From CG2-30-58-95 sp964618215 (GTDB lineage Bacteria > Chloroflexota > Anaerolineae > Anaerolineales > Villigracilaceae), in the NCBI GenBank assembly GCA_964618215.1, contig CAZTZE010000014.1, positions 1 to 64,000 of the forward strand: a stretch of 64,000 nucleotides of DNA, written 5' to 3'. The notes under the pieces are model-generated. The model made no database searches. It was given only the letters and a program-made list of their open reading frames with translations, and was not told the DNA's origin. Shown piece after piece: positions 58,210 to 64,000 of this stretch. A program made the translations under genes and the position numbers. Within the stretch, counting starts at the first letter, position 1. The number at the start of each line of letters is the position of its first letter.

Positions 58210-58250
58210 TTGACATTTTACCGCCTTTGTTGTACAGTATTCCTGTACAA
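58210..58250 (+). promoter_or_regulatory. Promoter and operator of the YefM-YoeB-like pair
   Basis: TTGACA (58210-58215), 17 bp, TACAGT (58233-58238). A perfect palindrome TTGTACAG-N5-CTGTACAA (58230-58250) covers the -10 and start point, matching the TGTACA core of YefM operators in other bacteria. This predicts autorepression by the antitoxin or the complex. Confidence 0.8.
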
Positions 58251-58265
58251 ATTGGAGAAAACCTT

Positions 58266-58556
58266 ATGACCATCGAATTTACCTACACAAGTGCCCGCGA
58301 AAACCTTGCCAGCCTGCTTGACCGCGTGACCAAAGACCGCGAGGTGGTGGTTATCCAGCGGCGCGGTGGCGAAGATGTTGCCATGATCTCCGCCGATGAA
58401 CTCGCCAGCCTGACCGAGACCGCCTACCTCATGCGCTCGCCGCAAAACGCTGAGCGGATTTTGTCTGCTTTGGCACGGGCATTGAAAAATCAAGGCAAAC
58501 CGCAATCCATCGAAGAATTGCGCCGTGAGGTGGGACTTGAAACAGAAAAAGCGTGA
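58266..58556 (+). CDS. Phd/YefM-family antitoxin
   Basis: 96 residues from the ATG at 58266 (GGAGAAA upstream). The YefM pattern FTYTSARENLASLLDRVTKD, REVVVIQRRGGEDVAMISAD, ELASLTETAYLMRSPQNAER is complete; the C-terminal part should wrap the toxin. Binds the TTGTACAG operator just upstream. Confidence 0.92.
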   Translation: MTIEFTYTSARENLASLLDRVTKDREVVVIQRRGGEDVAMISADELASLTETAYLMRSPQNAERILSALARALKNQGKPQSIEELRREVGLETEKA

Positions 58557-58812
58557 TGCTGTTTTTCAGCCCGAATTCATCGAAGATTTGCGCTACTGGG
58601 TTGAGACGGATCGCAAGTTGGCTTTACGCGCTTTTGAATTGATTGATGCAATTATGCGTAATCCATTTGAAGGATTGGGCAAGCCTGAGCCATTGAAGTA
58701 TCTCGCGCAGGGTTGTTGGTCGCGGCGGTTGACTCAGGAACATCGCATTGTGTATCTTGTGCGCGAGGACCGAATAGACTTTTTGCAGGCACGATACCAT
58801 TACAGCAAATAA
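58537..58812 (+). CDS. YoeB-family mRNA interferase toxin
   Basis: About 91 residues. The end WSRRLTQEHRIVYLVREDRI then DFLQARYHY is the YoeB signature (catalytic E, R, H and terminal Tyr). The start is probably TTG 58537, which has GAGGTG at 4 bp, rather than GTG 58525. It overlaps the antitoxin by 20 bp. Ribosome-associated mRNA cleavage is the known family activity. Confidence 0.88.
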   Translation: MKQKKRDAVFQPEFIEDLRYWVETDRKLALRAFELIDAIMRNPFEGLGKPEPLKYLAQGCWSRRLTQEHRIVYLVREDRIDFLQARYHYSK

Positions 58813-58838
58813 TGAGACCGTCAGGGGCTTGAGGACTT

Positions 58839-61031
58839 TCAACCTTCCACGTTCCAACCTGCCAACGCCTTCTGGAACGCGCGTAACAACTCACCACGCT
58901 GTTCGAATCCCGTCTCGCCCAATTCTGCCAATCCAAGATACACGTGCTCGCGGCAACGGCGCAACAATCCCGATACCAGCCTCGCCATGGATTCTTGCGA
59001 AGCGCGGACTTCATCCGCGTCGCTCCAGACCCGATCCATGGTCCAGTTTCGCGAGAGCACATAAGGATGAGTCAGCGGCTGGAAAAGGCGCTCGGCCCAA
59101 CCGCCGGAGCCGGGGTCGAGCCAGAATTGGACCGTCACGGGGCGGTTCATCATCAGGAAGGTGGTGGCGGGGACGACCAGGACGGCTTCGCTTTCAGGAG
59201 TATGCCAGGCTTCGAGATACTGTGCGGCGATGACGCCATCCTGCAGCATGGCAATGTATTCTTTTCCTAGACCTGATAGGTTTTCATCCTCATCATTTCC
59301 ATTTGAAGAGGTTTTGCCAAAACCTGTCAGGTCTTTAGCCGGTTCGAGGGCGATGCGGAATTTCCTGACCGATTCGATCAGGCTGGCGGCGACTCGGACG
59401 GCGTCGAAGTTTCCATGAAAGCCGAAAGCGGGCTGGGAAAGCACTTCCCCGAACAGTTTGCGCAGGAAGTGATCGAGCGGCAGCAGTTCGCCCTGGCGAT
59501 ATGCCAGCATCCAGTCGCGAAGGTTCGAATAACGATTGCCGAGAACGTATGTGATCCGTTCCTGCATCTCCGGCTTGATCGCGTCGAAGGTCGAAAGTCG
59601 AAGGTCCTTCTGGCGGTAGACGATTTCAGCCAGCAGTTGCGCCCGAACCAAATCGGCGTTCAGGGCAAGCATGAAGGCGTAGGCGATGTCGAAGCGCGTT
59701 GGGTGGATGTCCCAGCCGGGGTGGGCGAGGCAGGCCAGGGTCAGGAGCGCTTGCGAGGCGGGTTCGTCGCGCAGCGAACGGGATGGGCGGTGCGAGCGGA
59801 CCGGGATTTCGGCGCTTGCCAGCCGGGTCATCAGCGAAAAGCGCAGCGCGTCGGAGAGATAAGGGGCAAGGATGACGATGTCGGAAGGATGAAGGATGAA
59901 GGATGAAGGATGAAGGCCTTCCGAGAGTAGTCGTTGAATCTCAGTTACGATTGCATCCAGCAGTTCGGGATAATAGCGGGCGAGGATGAAATCGTGGGCC
60001 CTCACCCCACCTTCGGCACCCCTTCGCGAAGCACCCCCGTGGGGCTCCCGAATTTCGGGAGGAGGGACGGGGGTGAGGGCAATCGCCCCCGCCAGCCGGT
60101 TCTCCAATGCGGCAATCCCTTCGCTCTGCACAAAGGTTTCTGTGAGAGTTATCAGTTCGTCCGCCAAGTCGCGGAAGCGCTCCGCCGACTGCGGGTCTGC
60201 GCCGAGGAATTTGCGGTAACCGCCGCCCTCGTCGGTGATGAACAGTGCGGAGCGGAAGTCCGCGTTCCATTCGGCGAGCAGATCGTGCGCAACCGGGATG
60301 TCTTCCTCGAGGTTGTCGTAAATCAGGTGGCGGTAGGTGCGGGTGAGATAATGACGGACGGTTTCATCGTTCCACAGGATTTTGGCGAAGATTTCCAGTT
60401 GCAGAGAAAAATCGAGCAGGTTGTGTTCGAGACAGTACTCTCGGAAGCGATTGGCGCAATCCTGGGCATCCGCGTAGACGCGGCGCTGGGCCGGGTCGCC
60501 GTACCAGGCCGCGTCCAGCCGTTCGCCGATCTGGGTGTGGGGGAAGCCGACGGCGGCGGATTTGTTCAGGTTGTCAATGATCTGGGAATAGAGCCGGTTG
60601 CGGTCAATGGTGACCGAGTCAAAATAGCCTTCATCCAGCCGCGGGCGGACGAGATGCGCCATGTAATACTGCGCCGTCTCGAGGGTCAGGAAGACCGGCG
60701 GCCGGTCGGGATAGGCAAAATTGGCCGCCTCAGAGGCCAGCGGCCAGAACAGCTCCACCATGCGCCGCGCCAGCCCGCCGACCGTCAGCACGCTGACCTG
60801 TCCGCCGGCGGCCAGGCTGGGTTGGCGCAGGGCGTCGGCGTAGGGCGCGCCCAGCGTCCGCTGGGGGGTGAGTACGAGGATCGCCTCGGCGGAGAGGCCT
60901 TGTTCGAGCAGGTGTAACATGCGTTCCACACCGACGGTTGTCTTGCCGCAGCCAGCCGGGCCGGAGAGGAAAAGTTTGGTCTCAGGGGGGGCGTCAATGA
61001 TGGCGAGTTGTTCTTGAGTCAGATCAACCAT
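58839..61031 (-). CDS. AddB/UvrD-like helicase-related protein with three repeat insertions
   Basis: 730 residues. Walker A FLSGPAGCGKTTVGVERM near 22-38; motif II-like HLIYDNLEEDIPVAHDLLAE near 240; later helicase regions are diverged (SDIVILAPYLSDALRFSLMT, VLVVPATTFLMMNRPVTVQF). It reads as an AddB-type or inactive SF1 relative, likely working in end processing with the Fe-S nuclease or RecJ (inference). Three in-frame repeat insertions lie at about 314-344 (PPPEIREPHGGASRRGAEGG), 371-382 (HPSSFILHPS) and 565-590 (DLTGFGKTSSNGNDEDENLS). No PD-(D/E)XK domain is seen at the C-terminus. Confidence 0.78.
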   Translation of the reverse strand: MVDLTQEQLAIIDAPPETKLFLSGPAGCGKTTVGVERMLHLLEQGLSAEAILVLTPQRTLGAPYADALRQPSLAAGGQVSVLTVGGLARRMVELFWPLASEAANFAYPDRPPVFLTLETAQYYMAHLVRPRLDEGYFDSVTIDRNRLYSQIIDNLNKSAAVGFPHTQIGERLDAAWYGDPAQRRVYADAQDCANRFREYCLEHNLLDFSLQLEIFAKILWNDETVRHYLTRTYRHLIYDNLEEDIPVAHDLLAEWNADFRSALFITDEGGGYRKFLGADPQSAERFRDLADELITLTETFVQSEGIAALENRLAGAIALTPVPPPEIREPHGGASRRGAEGGVRAHDFILARYYPELLDAIVTEIQRLLSEGLHPSSFILHPSDIVILAPYLSDALRFSLMTRLASAEIPVRSHRPSRSLRDEPASQALLTLACLAHPGWDIHPTRFDIAYAFMLALNADLVRAQLLAEIVYRQKDLRLSTFDAIKPEMQERITYVLGNRYSNLRDWMLAYRQGELLPLDHFLRKLFGEVLSQPAFGFHGNFDAVRVAASLIESVRKFRIALEPAKDLTGFGKTSSNGNDEDENLSGLGKEYIAMLQDGVIAAQYLEAWHTPESEAVLVVPATTFLMMNRPVTVQFWLDPGSGGWAERLFQPLTHPYVLSRNWTMDRVWSDADEVRASQESMARLVSGLLRRCREHVYLGLAELGETGFEQRGELLRAFQKALAGWNVEG
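59269..59334. repeat. Palindrome AGACCTGATAGGTTTT in the helicase gene
   Basis: AGACCTGATAGGTTTT (59269-59284) and AAAACCTGTCAGGTCT (59319-59334), 15 of 16 pairs. A separate repeat family from the others in this gene. Confidence 0.85.
59883..59916. repeat. GGATGAA heptamer run in the helicase gene
   Basis: Four GGATGAA units in tandem, encoding SSFILHPS in the minus frame. The same unit in reverse lies at 52791-52820. Confidence 0.85.
59998..60080. repeat. Palindromic element GCCCTCACCCC...GGGGTGAGGGC in the helicase gene
   Basis: Perfect 11-bp ends (59998-60008, 60070-60080), with an inner CCCGTGGGG and CCCGAATTTCGGG. Same end type as the element in adenine deaminase. Confidence 0.87.
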
Positions 61032-61100
61032 AGCTCTAGGTTAGCGGAAGGCGGGTGGTTTGTCAATGGGGAATTGCATCAAAATAGCTATCGGACATAA

Positions 61101-61134
61101 AATTAGCGGCGCATTACAGAATGCGTCGCTAATT
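61101..61134 (-). terminator. Terminator after the DUF4350-like gene
   Basis: AATTAGCGGCGCATT / AATGCGTCGCTAATT stem, 15 bp with one mismatch and a 4-nt loop, followed on the minus strand by TTTAT. Separates this unit from the downstream helicase. Confidence 0.8.
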
Positions 61135-61180
61135 CTTGCCCAACTTGGATGTGGACCGCAGGGTGTGCGCTGAAGTTTTT

Positions 61181-62647
61181 CTATCCCGCCGGCGTCGGCA
61201 ATTCCACGGGCAACATCTCCTCGCTGAAGGTGGGTGTGCCAAACGAGCTGCCGCTGTAGCCAATGCCGCACACGCCAATGTTATTTTGGATGACGCAGGA
61301 TGACATGTAACCGTCGGCCAGCTGGTTGATCAGCATGGGTAGATCTTCTGGGATGTCGGTGAGCAGGATGAGGGTATTACCATTCACGCCGGGTTTAAAG
61401 AGCATCAAGCCAATGCCGGTGCGACCGACCTTGCCGAAACCAGGAACAGTGACCGAGTCCGGATCGTCCAATCCCAATTTTAACGCCTCGATAAAGCGAT
61501 CCAAGTCTTCAGACGGGGTGAGCAAGCCGATGACAATCGTATCACTGCCTGCCACCGCTTCGGGCGCGATGGCAAGAGAAGTGTTCGACATTCGAAGGGC
61601 CTTCTGCAGATAGGCAAGCGGGGCGAGCAAGTCGGCGGTCAGTTGCAAATCGCCAACGACCAGCAGATGGGCCTGGCGGCCGAAAAGATAGGGAAAGTCG
61701 GCCAAAGCGTGCGTGCGCGTCCCGCCGAGAGCGAAATCGGCTATCCGCCCGAGGAACAGGTTGTTATCCGCGACCTGGTTATAGGGTGGCAGCAGAAATG
61801 TGAAATCGCCGATGGCCAGAACGTTTCCGCCAGCATTCATGGCGGCCGCGGCCAGGCCCTCGCCCGGGACCGTCGCGGCATTCTCACTTGAATCGGTCTG
61901 TGATGAGAGCGTGTTTTTATCGCCGCTGATGAGCGGCTGGCCGCTTTGGGCGCTGACCGAGTGGACGCCATAGAAAGCAACCTGGCTCAACCCCTTCGTC
62001 AGGTCGTTAGCGCTGAACCTGGCGAAGAGAACATTGCGGAAGTTGCCTTCATTGTTCACCAGATTGTACAGATAGTCGTTTTCAAAAGCGATATCGAACG
62101 GCGCCAACAGCGAATTGGCCGCGCTGACGTCCGATAACATGACCGGGTTTCCGCTGGACGGGGAGTAATCTATTATTCCATGCGTTGGGTCAGTAAAGAC
62201 AATCAGACGGCCGCCGCGCTGGATAAATTGCCCTACCAGGGTTACCTCCTCGGCAGCGAAGTTATAGCCGGGCGAGATGACGATGTAAGCGCTGGCATAT
62301 TTGAGCCGCGTAGACAGGTACGGGTATCCACTGTCAAATTCGACCCGCGCCCCGCGCCCGGTCAGGAACGAGACGAGAGCCTGGATCTCACTCGGATCAA
62401 ACTGATTGCCATGGCTGTAATCCACGACGACGACTTGGCCCGAAGGCGCGGCGGCTGTTTCTGGTACGGGGGTGGAGATGGGCGGCTGGGGCAAGCTTGC
62501 AGCGGCATAATCGGGCGCTTGAATTTCCGGGCGGCTGGGAATGCCCCGATAAAACGACAATCCCCGCGCCAGAACGGGTAAGACGAGAACTGCAAGGGCA
62601 ATCCAGATTTGGTAACGTTTAAGTGTGTTCATCGCCGCATCCTTCAT
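61181..62647 (-). CDS. DUF4350-like membrane-anchored protein
   Basis: 488 residues with an N-terminal membrane helix (about 10-30) and a long extracytoplasmic part. The N-terminal domain (VVVDYSHGNQFDPSEIQALV, GYPYLSTRLKYASAYIVISP, FIQRGGRLIVFTDPTHGI) matches the class I glutamine-amidotransferase-like fold called DUF4350; IGDFTFLLPPYNQVADNNLF is a second family mark. The end is a separate Cys-containing domain (SSCVIQNNIGVCGIGYSGSS). The function of the family is not known; it often lies next to membrane protease or MoxR-type operons. Here it follows the S49 peptidase, with ATGA overlap. An alternative start at 62632 has a better ribosome site (AAGGA). Confidence 0.7.
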   Translation of the reverse strand: MKDAAMNTLKRYQIWIALAVLVLPVLARGLSFYRGIPSRPEIQAPDYAAASLPQPPISTPVPETAAAPSGQVVVVDYSHGNQFDPSEIQALVSFLTGRGARVEFDSGYPYLSTRLKYASAYIVISPGYNFAAEEVTLVGQFIQRGGRLIVFTDPTHGIIDYSPSSGNPVMLSDVSAANSLLAPFDIAFENDYLYNLVNNEGNFRNVLFARFSANDLTKGLSQVAFYGVHSVSAQSGQPLISGDKNTLSSQTDSSENAATVPGEGLAAAAMNAGGNVLAIGDFTFLLPPYNQVADNNLFLGRIADFALGGTRTHALADFPYLFGRQAHLLVVGDLQLTADLLAPLAYLQKALRMSNTSLAIAPEAVAGSDTIVIGLLTPSEDLDRFIEALKLGLDDPDSVTVPGFGKVGRTGIGLMLFKPGVNGNTLILLTDIPEDLPMLINQLADGYMSSCVIQNNIGVCGIGYSGSSFGTPTFSEEMLPVELPTPAG

Positions 62648-63498
62648 TTACCCACCGGTAACGGTGGAACGTAGAGCAAGTAGATGCCCGGTTCTTTTGG
62701 GTAGGGCATGCTGATGCCCTCAGGGGACTGGAAGAAGAACGGGGAGTACGTGGTCTGGATGCCGGCCAGCTCGCGCAAATCGGCAGTTTGATAATTAGCG
62801 ACACGGGCCAGGCTGGCCGCTTTTTCAACTGCCCCGGATTCCGAGCCGAGTGCATCAATCAGACCCATGCGTAAGGCCTCGCTCCCGGGCCAGATCTGAC
62901 CTCGCAGGATGACCTCTGGCCCAACCTGCAGCCGGTCACCGCGCCCGAGGCGGACAGCTTGATAGAAACTCTGCTTGATCATCTCCATCTCGCGCATAAA
63001 AGTATCCCGAGGCGAACCCCATAACTTATACGGGCCTGTAGAGGCGATATCTTCGAAGATAAACGGGGCAGGCGGAAGATAGCCGATGACACCCACATTA
63101 CCTACTTCTGAAGTCGGCCGGGCGAAGATGTAATCGCTGCCAACTGAGAGATAATAGGCCCCGCTGGCCGACATGCTCCCCACGGAAGTGACCACCGGCT
63201 TGGTCGCGCGCAGGCGCAGCAGTTCCAGGTAGACGGCCTCGGTATCCGCCACTGTGCCGCCCGGACTGTCAATTGCCAACACGACAGCCCGGATTTCTGG
63301 GTGCTCACGCGCGTAGTTGATCTGTGTGATCATATCCCGGGCGCTGTACGAGTAGATGGCGTCGTTCAGATAGATCACACCGATAACCGGCCGGGGAAGC
63401 GCCGCGGCGATCAACGCGCCGAGGATGAGGGGGAGCGCGAACCATAGCAGCAGATGGCGGACCTGTTCCCAGGTGAGTTCGAGCTTGTCAATTTTCAT
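62644..63498 (-). CDS. S49-family membrane peptidase (SppA-like)
   Basis: 284 residues. One N-terminal membrane helix (about 16-34) and a ClpP-like protease fold outside: VVLAIDSPGGTVADTEAVYL (about 72-91), and TSVGSMSASGAYYLS with the serine nucleophile probably S112. The Lys of the SppA Ser-Lys dyad, expected just before the R-G in this region, seems to be Leu (FYQAVRLGRGDRL). SppA cleaves signal peptide remnants in the membrane. Coupled to the DUF4350-like gene by a 4-bp overlap. Confidence 0.85.
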   Translation of the reverse strand: MKIDKLELTWEQVRHLLLWFALPLILGALIAAALPRPVIGVIYLNDAIYSYSARDMITQINYAREHPEIRAVVLAIDSPGGTVADTEAVYLELLRLRATKPVVTSVGSMSASGAYYLSVGSDYIFARPTSEVGNVGVIGYLPPAPFIFEDIASTGPYKLWGSPRDTFMREMEMIKQSFYQAVRLGRGDRLQVGPEVILRGQIWPGSEALRMGLIDALGSESGAVEKAASLARVANYQTADLRELAGIQTTYSPFFFQSPEGISMPYPKEPGIYLLYVPPLPVGK

Positions 63499-63599
63499 AG
63501 ATGCTCCTTCGCGAGTAGAATGCTACTGATGTTATCAGATTATACTAAAGTATCGCCATTGTCAATCACATATCGTCAGCAATTCTCAATATAAATCGT

Positions 63600-63735
63600 G
63601 TCATTGCGAGACGGCGCACTTCCGTCGACACTTGCACCTGCTGCAAGTGCAGGTGAGCATTCCCCTGTTTTTACGAGGAGATTGCTTCACAAAGCATGCC
63701 TTGAGCGAAGCGAACGGGTGCGTTCGTAATGACAT
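63600..63735. repeat. CATTGCGAGA...CGTAATGACA palindromic repeat with nested 30-bp element
   Basis: Starts GTCATTGCGAGACGGCGCAC and ends GCGTTCGTAATGACA, with GGAGATTGCTTCACAAAGCA inside. 63628-63657 is the reverse complement of 50455-50484 at 29 of 30 positions. No gene in 63499-63936. Confidence 0.87.
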
Positions 63736-63775
63736 AATGAGAATTGCTGACATTTGTACGATTTTCGTTTTTTCA

Positions 63776-63804
63776 TTGACAAGCCCATACCTCAACAGTA
63801 TAAT
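63776..63804 (+). promoter_or_regulatory. Consensus sigma-70 promoter of rplU
   Basis: TTGACA (63776-63781), exactly 17 bp, TATAAT (63799-63804): both hexamers are perfect. Transcription would start near 63811. Confidence 0.93.
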
Positions 63805-63810
63805 GTCGTT

Positions 63811-63936
63811 CGCCTCTGCCCCGGCAGCAGTTTGCTGGGGCGGTCGCTTGAATCCCGGCTTCCCCGCAATCCGGCGCAGGGATCGAAACCCAAACCCGCG
63901 GGAGATGCGGCGAAGCGAAGACCAGGAGAATATGAA
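63811..63936 (+). promoter_or_regulatory. Structured leader of rplU, possible L21 leader
   Basis: About 125 nt between promoter and start codon, with a CCCCGGCA / TGCTGGGG hairpin (about 63819-63840), and GCGGGAGATGCGGCGAAG further on. Position and structure suggest a ribosomal-protein autoregulatory leader, but I cannot match it to the known L21 consensus by eye. RBS CAGGAG at 63923-63928. Confidence 0.5.
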
Positions 63937-64000
63937 ATGAAGTATGCCATTGTTGAAAGCGGCGGCAAACAATACAAAGCCGTCGAAGGCGAGTCCATCC
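63937..64000 (+). CDS. rplU: 50S ribosomal protein L21, partial
   Basis: Only the first 21 codons are in the window: MKYAIVESGGKQYKAVEGES, the invariant L21 start. L21 binds 23S rRNA in the large subunit. The preceding ATG at 63932 runs into a stop after two codons (ATG AAA TGA) and overlaps the region between the ribosome site and the true start. Confidence 0.95.
   Translation, partial: MKYAIVESGGKQYKAVEGESI

Noticed and set aside
59934..60917. 327-codon plus-strand frame
   Set aside because: Shadow of the minus-strand helicase-like gene.

Overview
The window reads as part of a chromosome from an uncultured bacterium, most likely a Chloroflexota (Anaerolineae-type) genome. The basis is moderately GC-rich coding with Shine-Dalgarno starts, a gene family with a helical hairpin followed by a W-Y-x-x-D-G-x-x-W motif that is common in that phylum, archease plus RtcB, an rplU edge, and a very heavy load of small palindromic repeats. 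This placement is inference: there is no rRNA and only the first residues of one ribosomal protein. No tRNA, rRNA, CRISPR array or transposase gene was seen.

Layout. 0.1-3.6 kb (minus): a DrrAB-like ABC exporter of one ATPase and two ABC-2 permeases. 3.9-5.1 kb (minus): a DEAD-box RNA helicase. 5.3-22.5 kb (plus): a nucleobase-salvage and catabolism region with 8-oxoguanine deaminase, adenine deaminase, a GntR/UTRA regulator, an ATCase-like carbamoyltransferase, a YgeW-like carbamoyltransferase, carbamate kinase and a BMP-type nucleoside ABC importer. The logic is uptake, deamination, then release of carbamoyl phosphate to make ATP. It is interrupted by three nucleotidyltransferase cassettes and three four-helix-bundle (S23/IVP) genes bracketed by simple-repeat arrays. 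22.5-25.6 kb: a rearrangement scar with an 88-bp duplication, a ghost permease tail, a frameshifted DUF3800 gene and a chimeric threonine synthase fragment, followed by an ABC-2 exporter. 25.6-31.6 kb: threonine synthase, AI-2E family transporter, dolichol-phosphate-mannose-synthase-like glycosyltransferase and a large GH13 protein. 31.7-32.9 kb: two toxin-antitoxin pairs. 33-34.3 kb: YbaK deacylase and an orphan GlnQ-like ATPase. 34.5-36.5 kb (minus): archease-RtcB RNA ligase. 36.6-44.7 kb: a cluster of secreted or membrane-anchored proteins (PDZ, zinc ribbon, coiled coil, chagasin-like inhibitor), mostly of unknown function. 44.8-50.3 kb (minus): archease fragment, thioesterase, RecJ, Fe-S nuclease and VapBC-like pair. 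50.6-52.8 kb: AbiEii cassette, YgiT remnant and a three-gene toxin-antitoxin operon. 53-55.6 kb (minus): an AT-rich two-component system with a membrane-tethered response regulator. 55.6-61 kb: two UvrD/AddB-like helicases around a YefM-YoeB pair. 61.2-63.5 kb: a DUF4350-like protein and an S49 peptidase. 63.9 kb: rplU.

The most striking global property is the repeats. At least five palindromic families, plus a class of loci built from tandem 7-9-nt units facing their inverted counterpart, sit between genes and also in frame inside adenine deaminase, threonine synthase, RecJ and both helicases. One palindrome has jumped into the recJ stop codon with a 15-bp target duplication, and the ancestral junction can be reconstructed. 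The three S23-type genes are the only protein genes consistently tied to the simple-repeat arrays.
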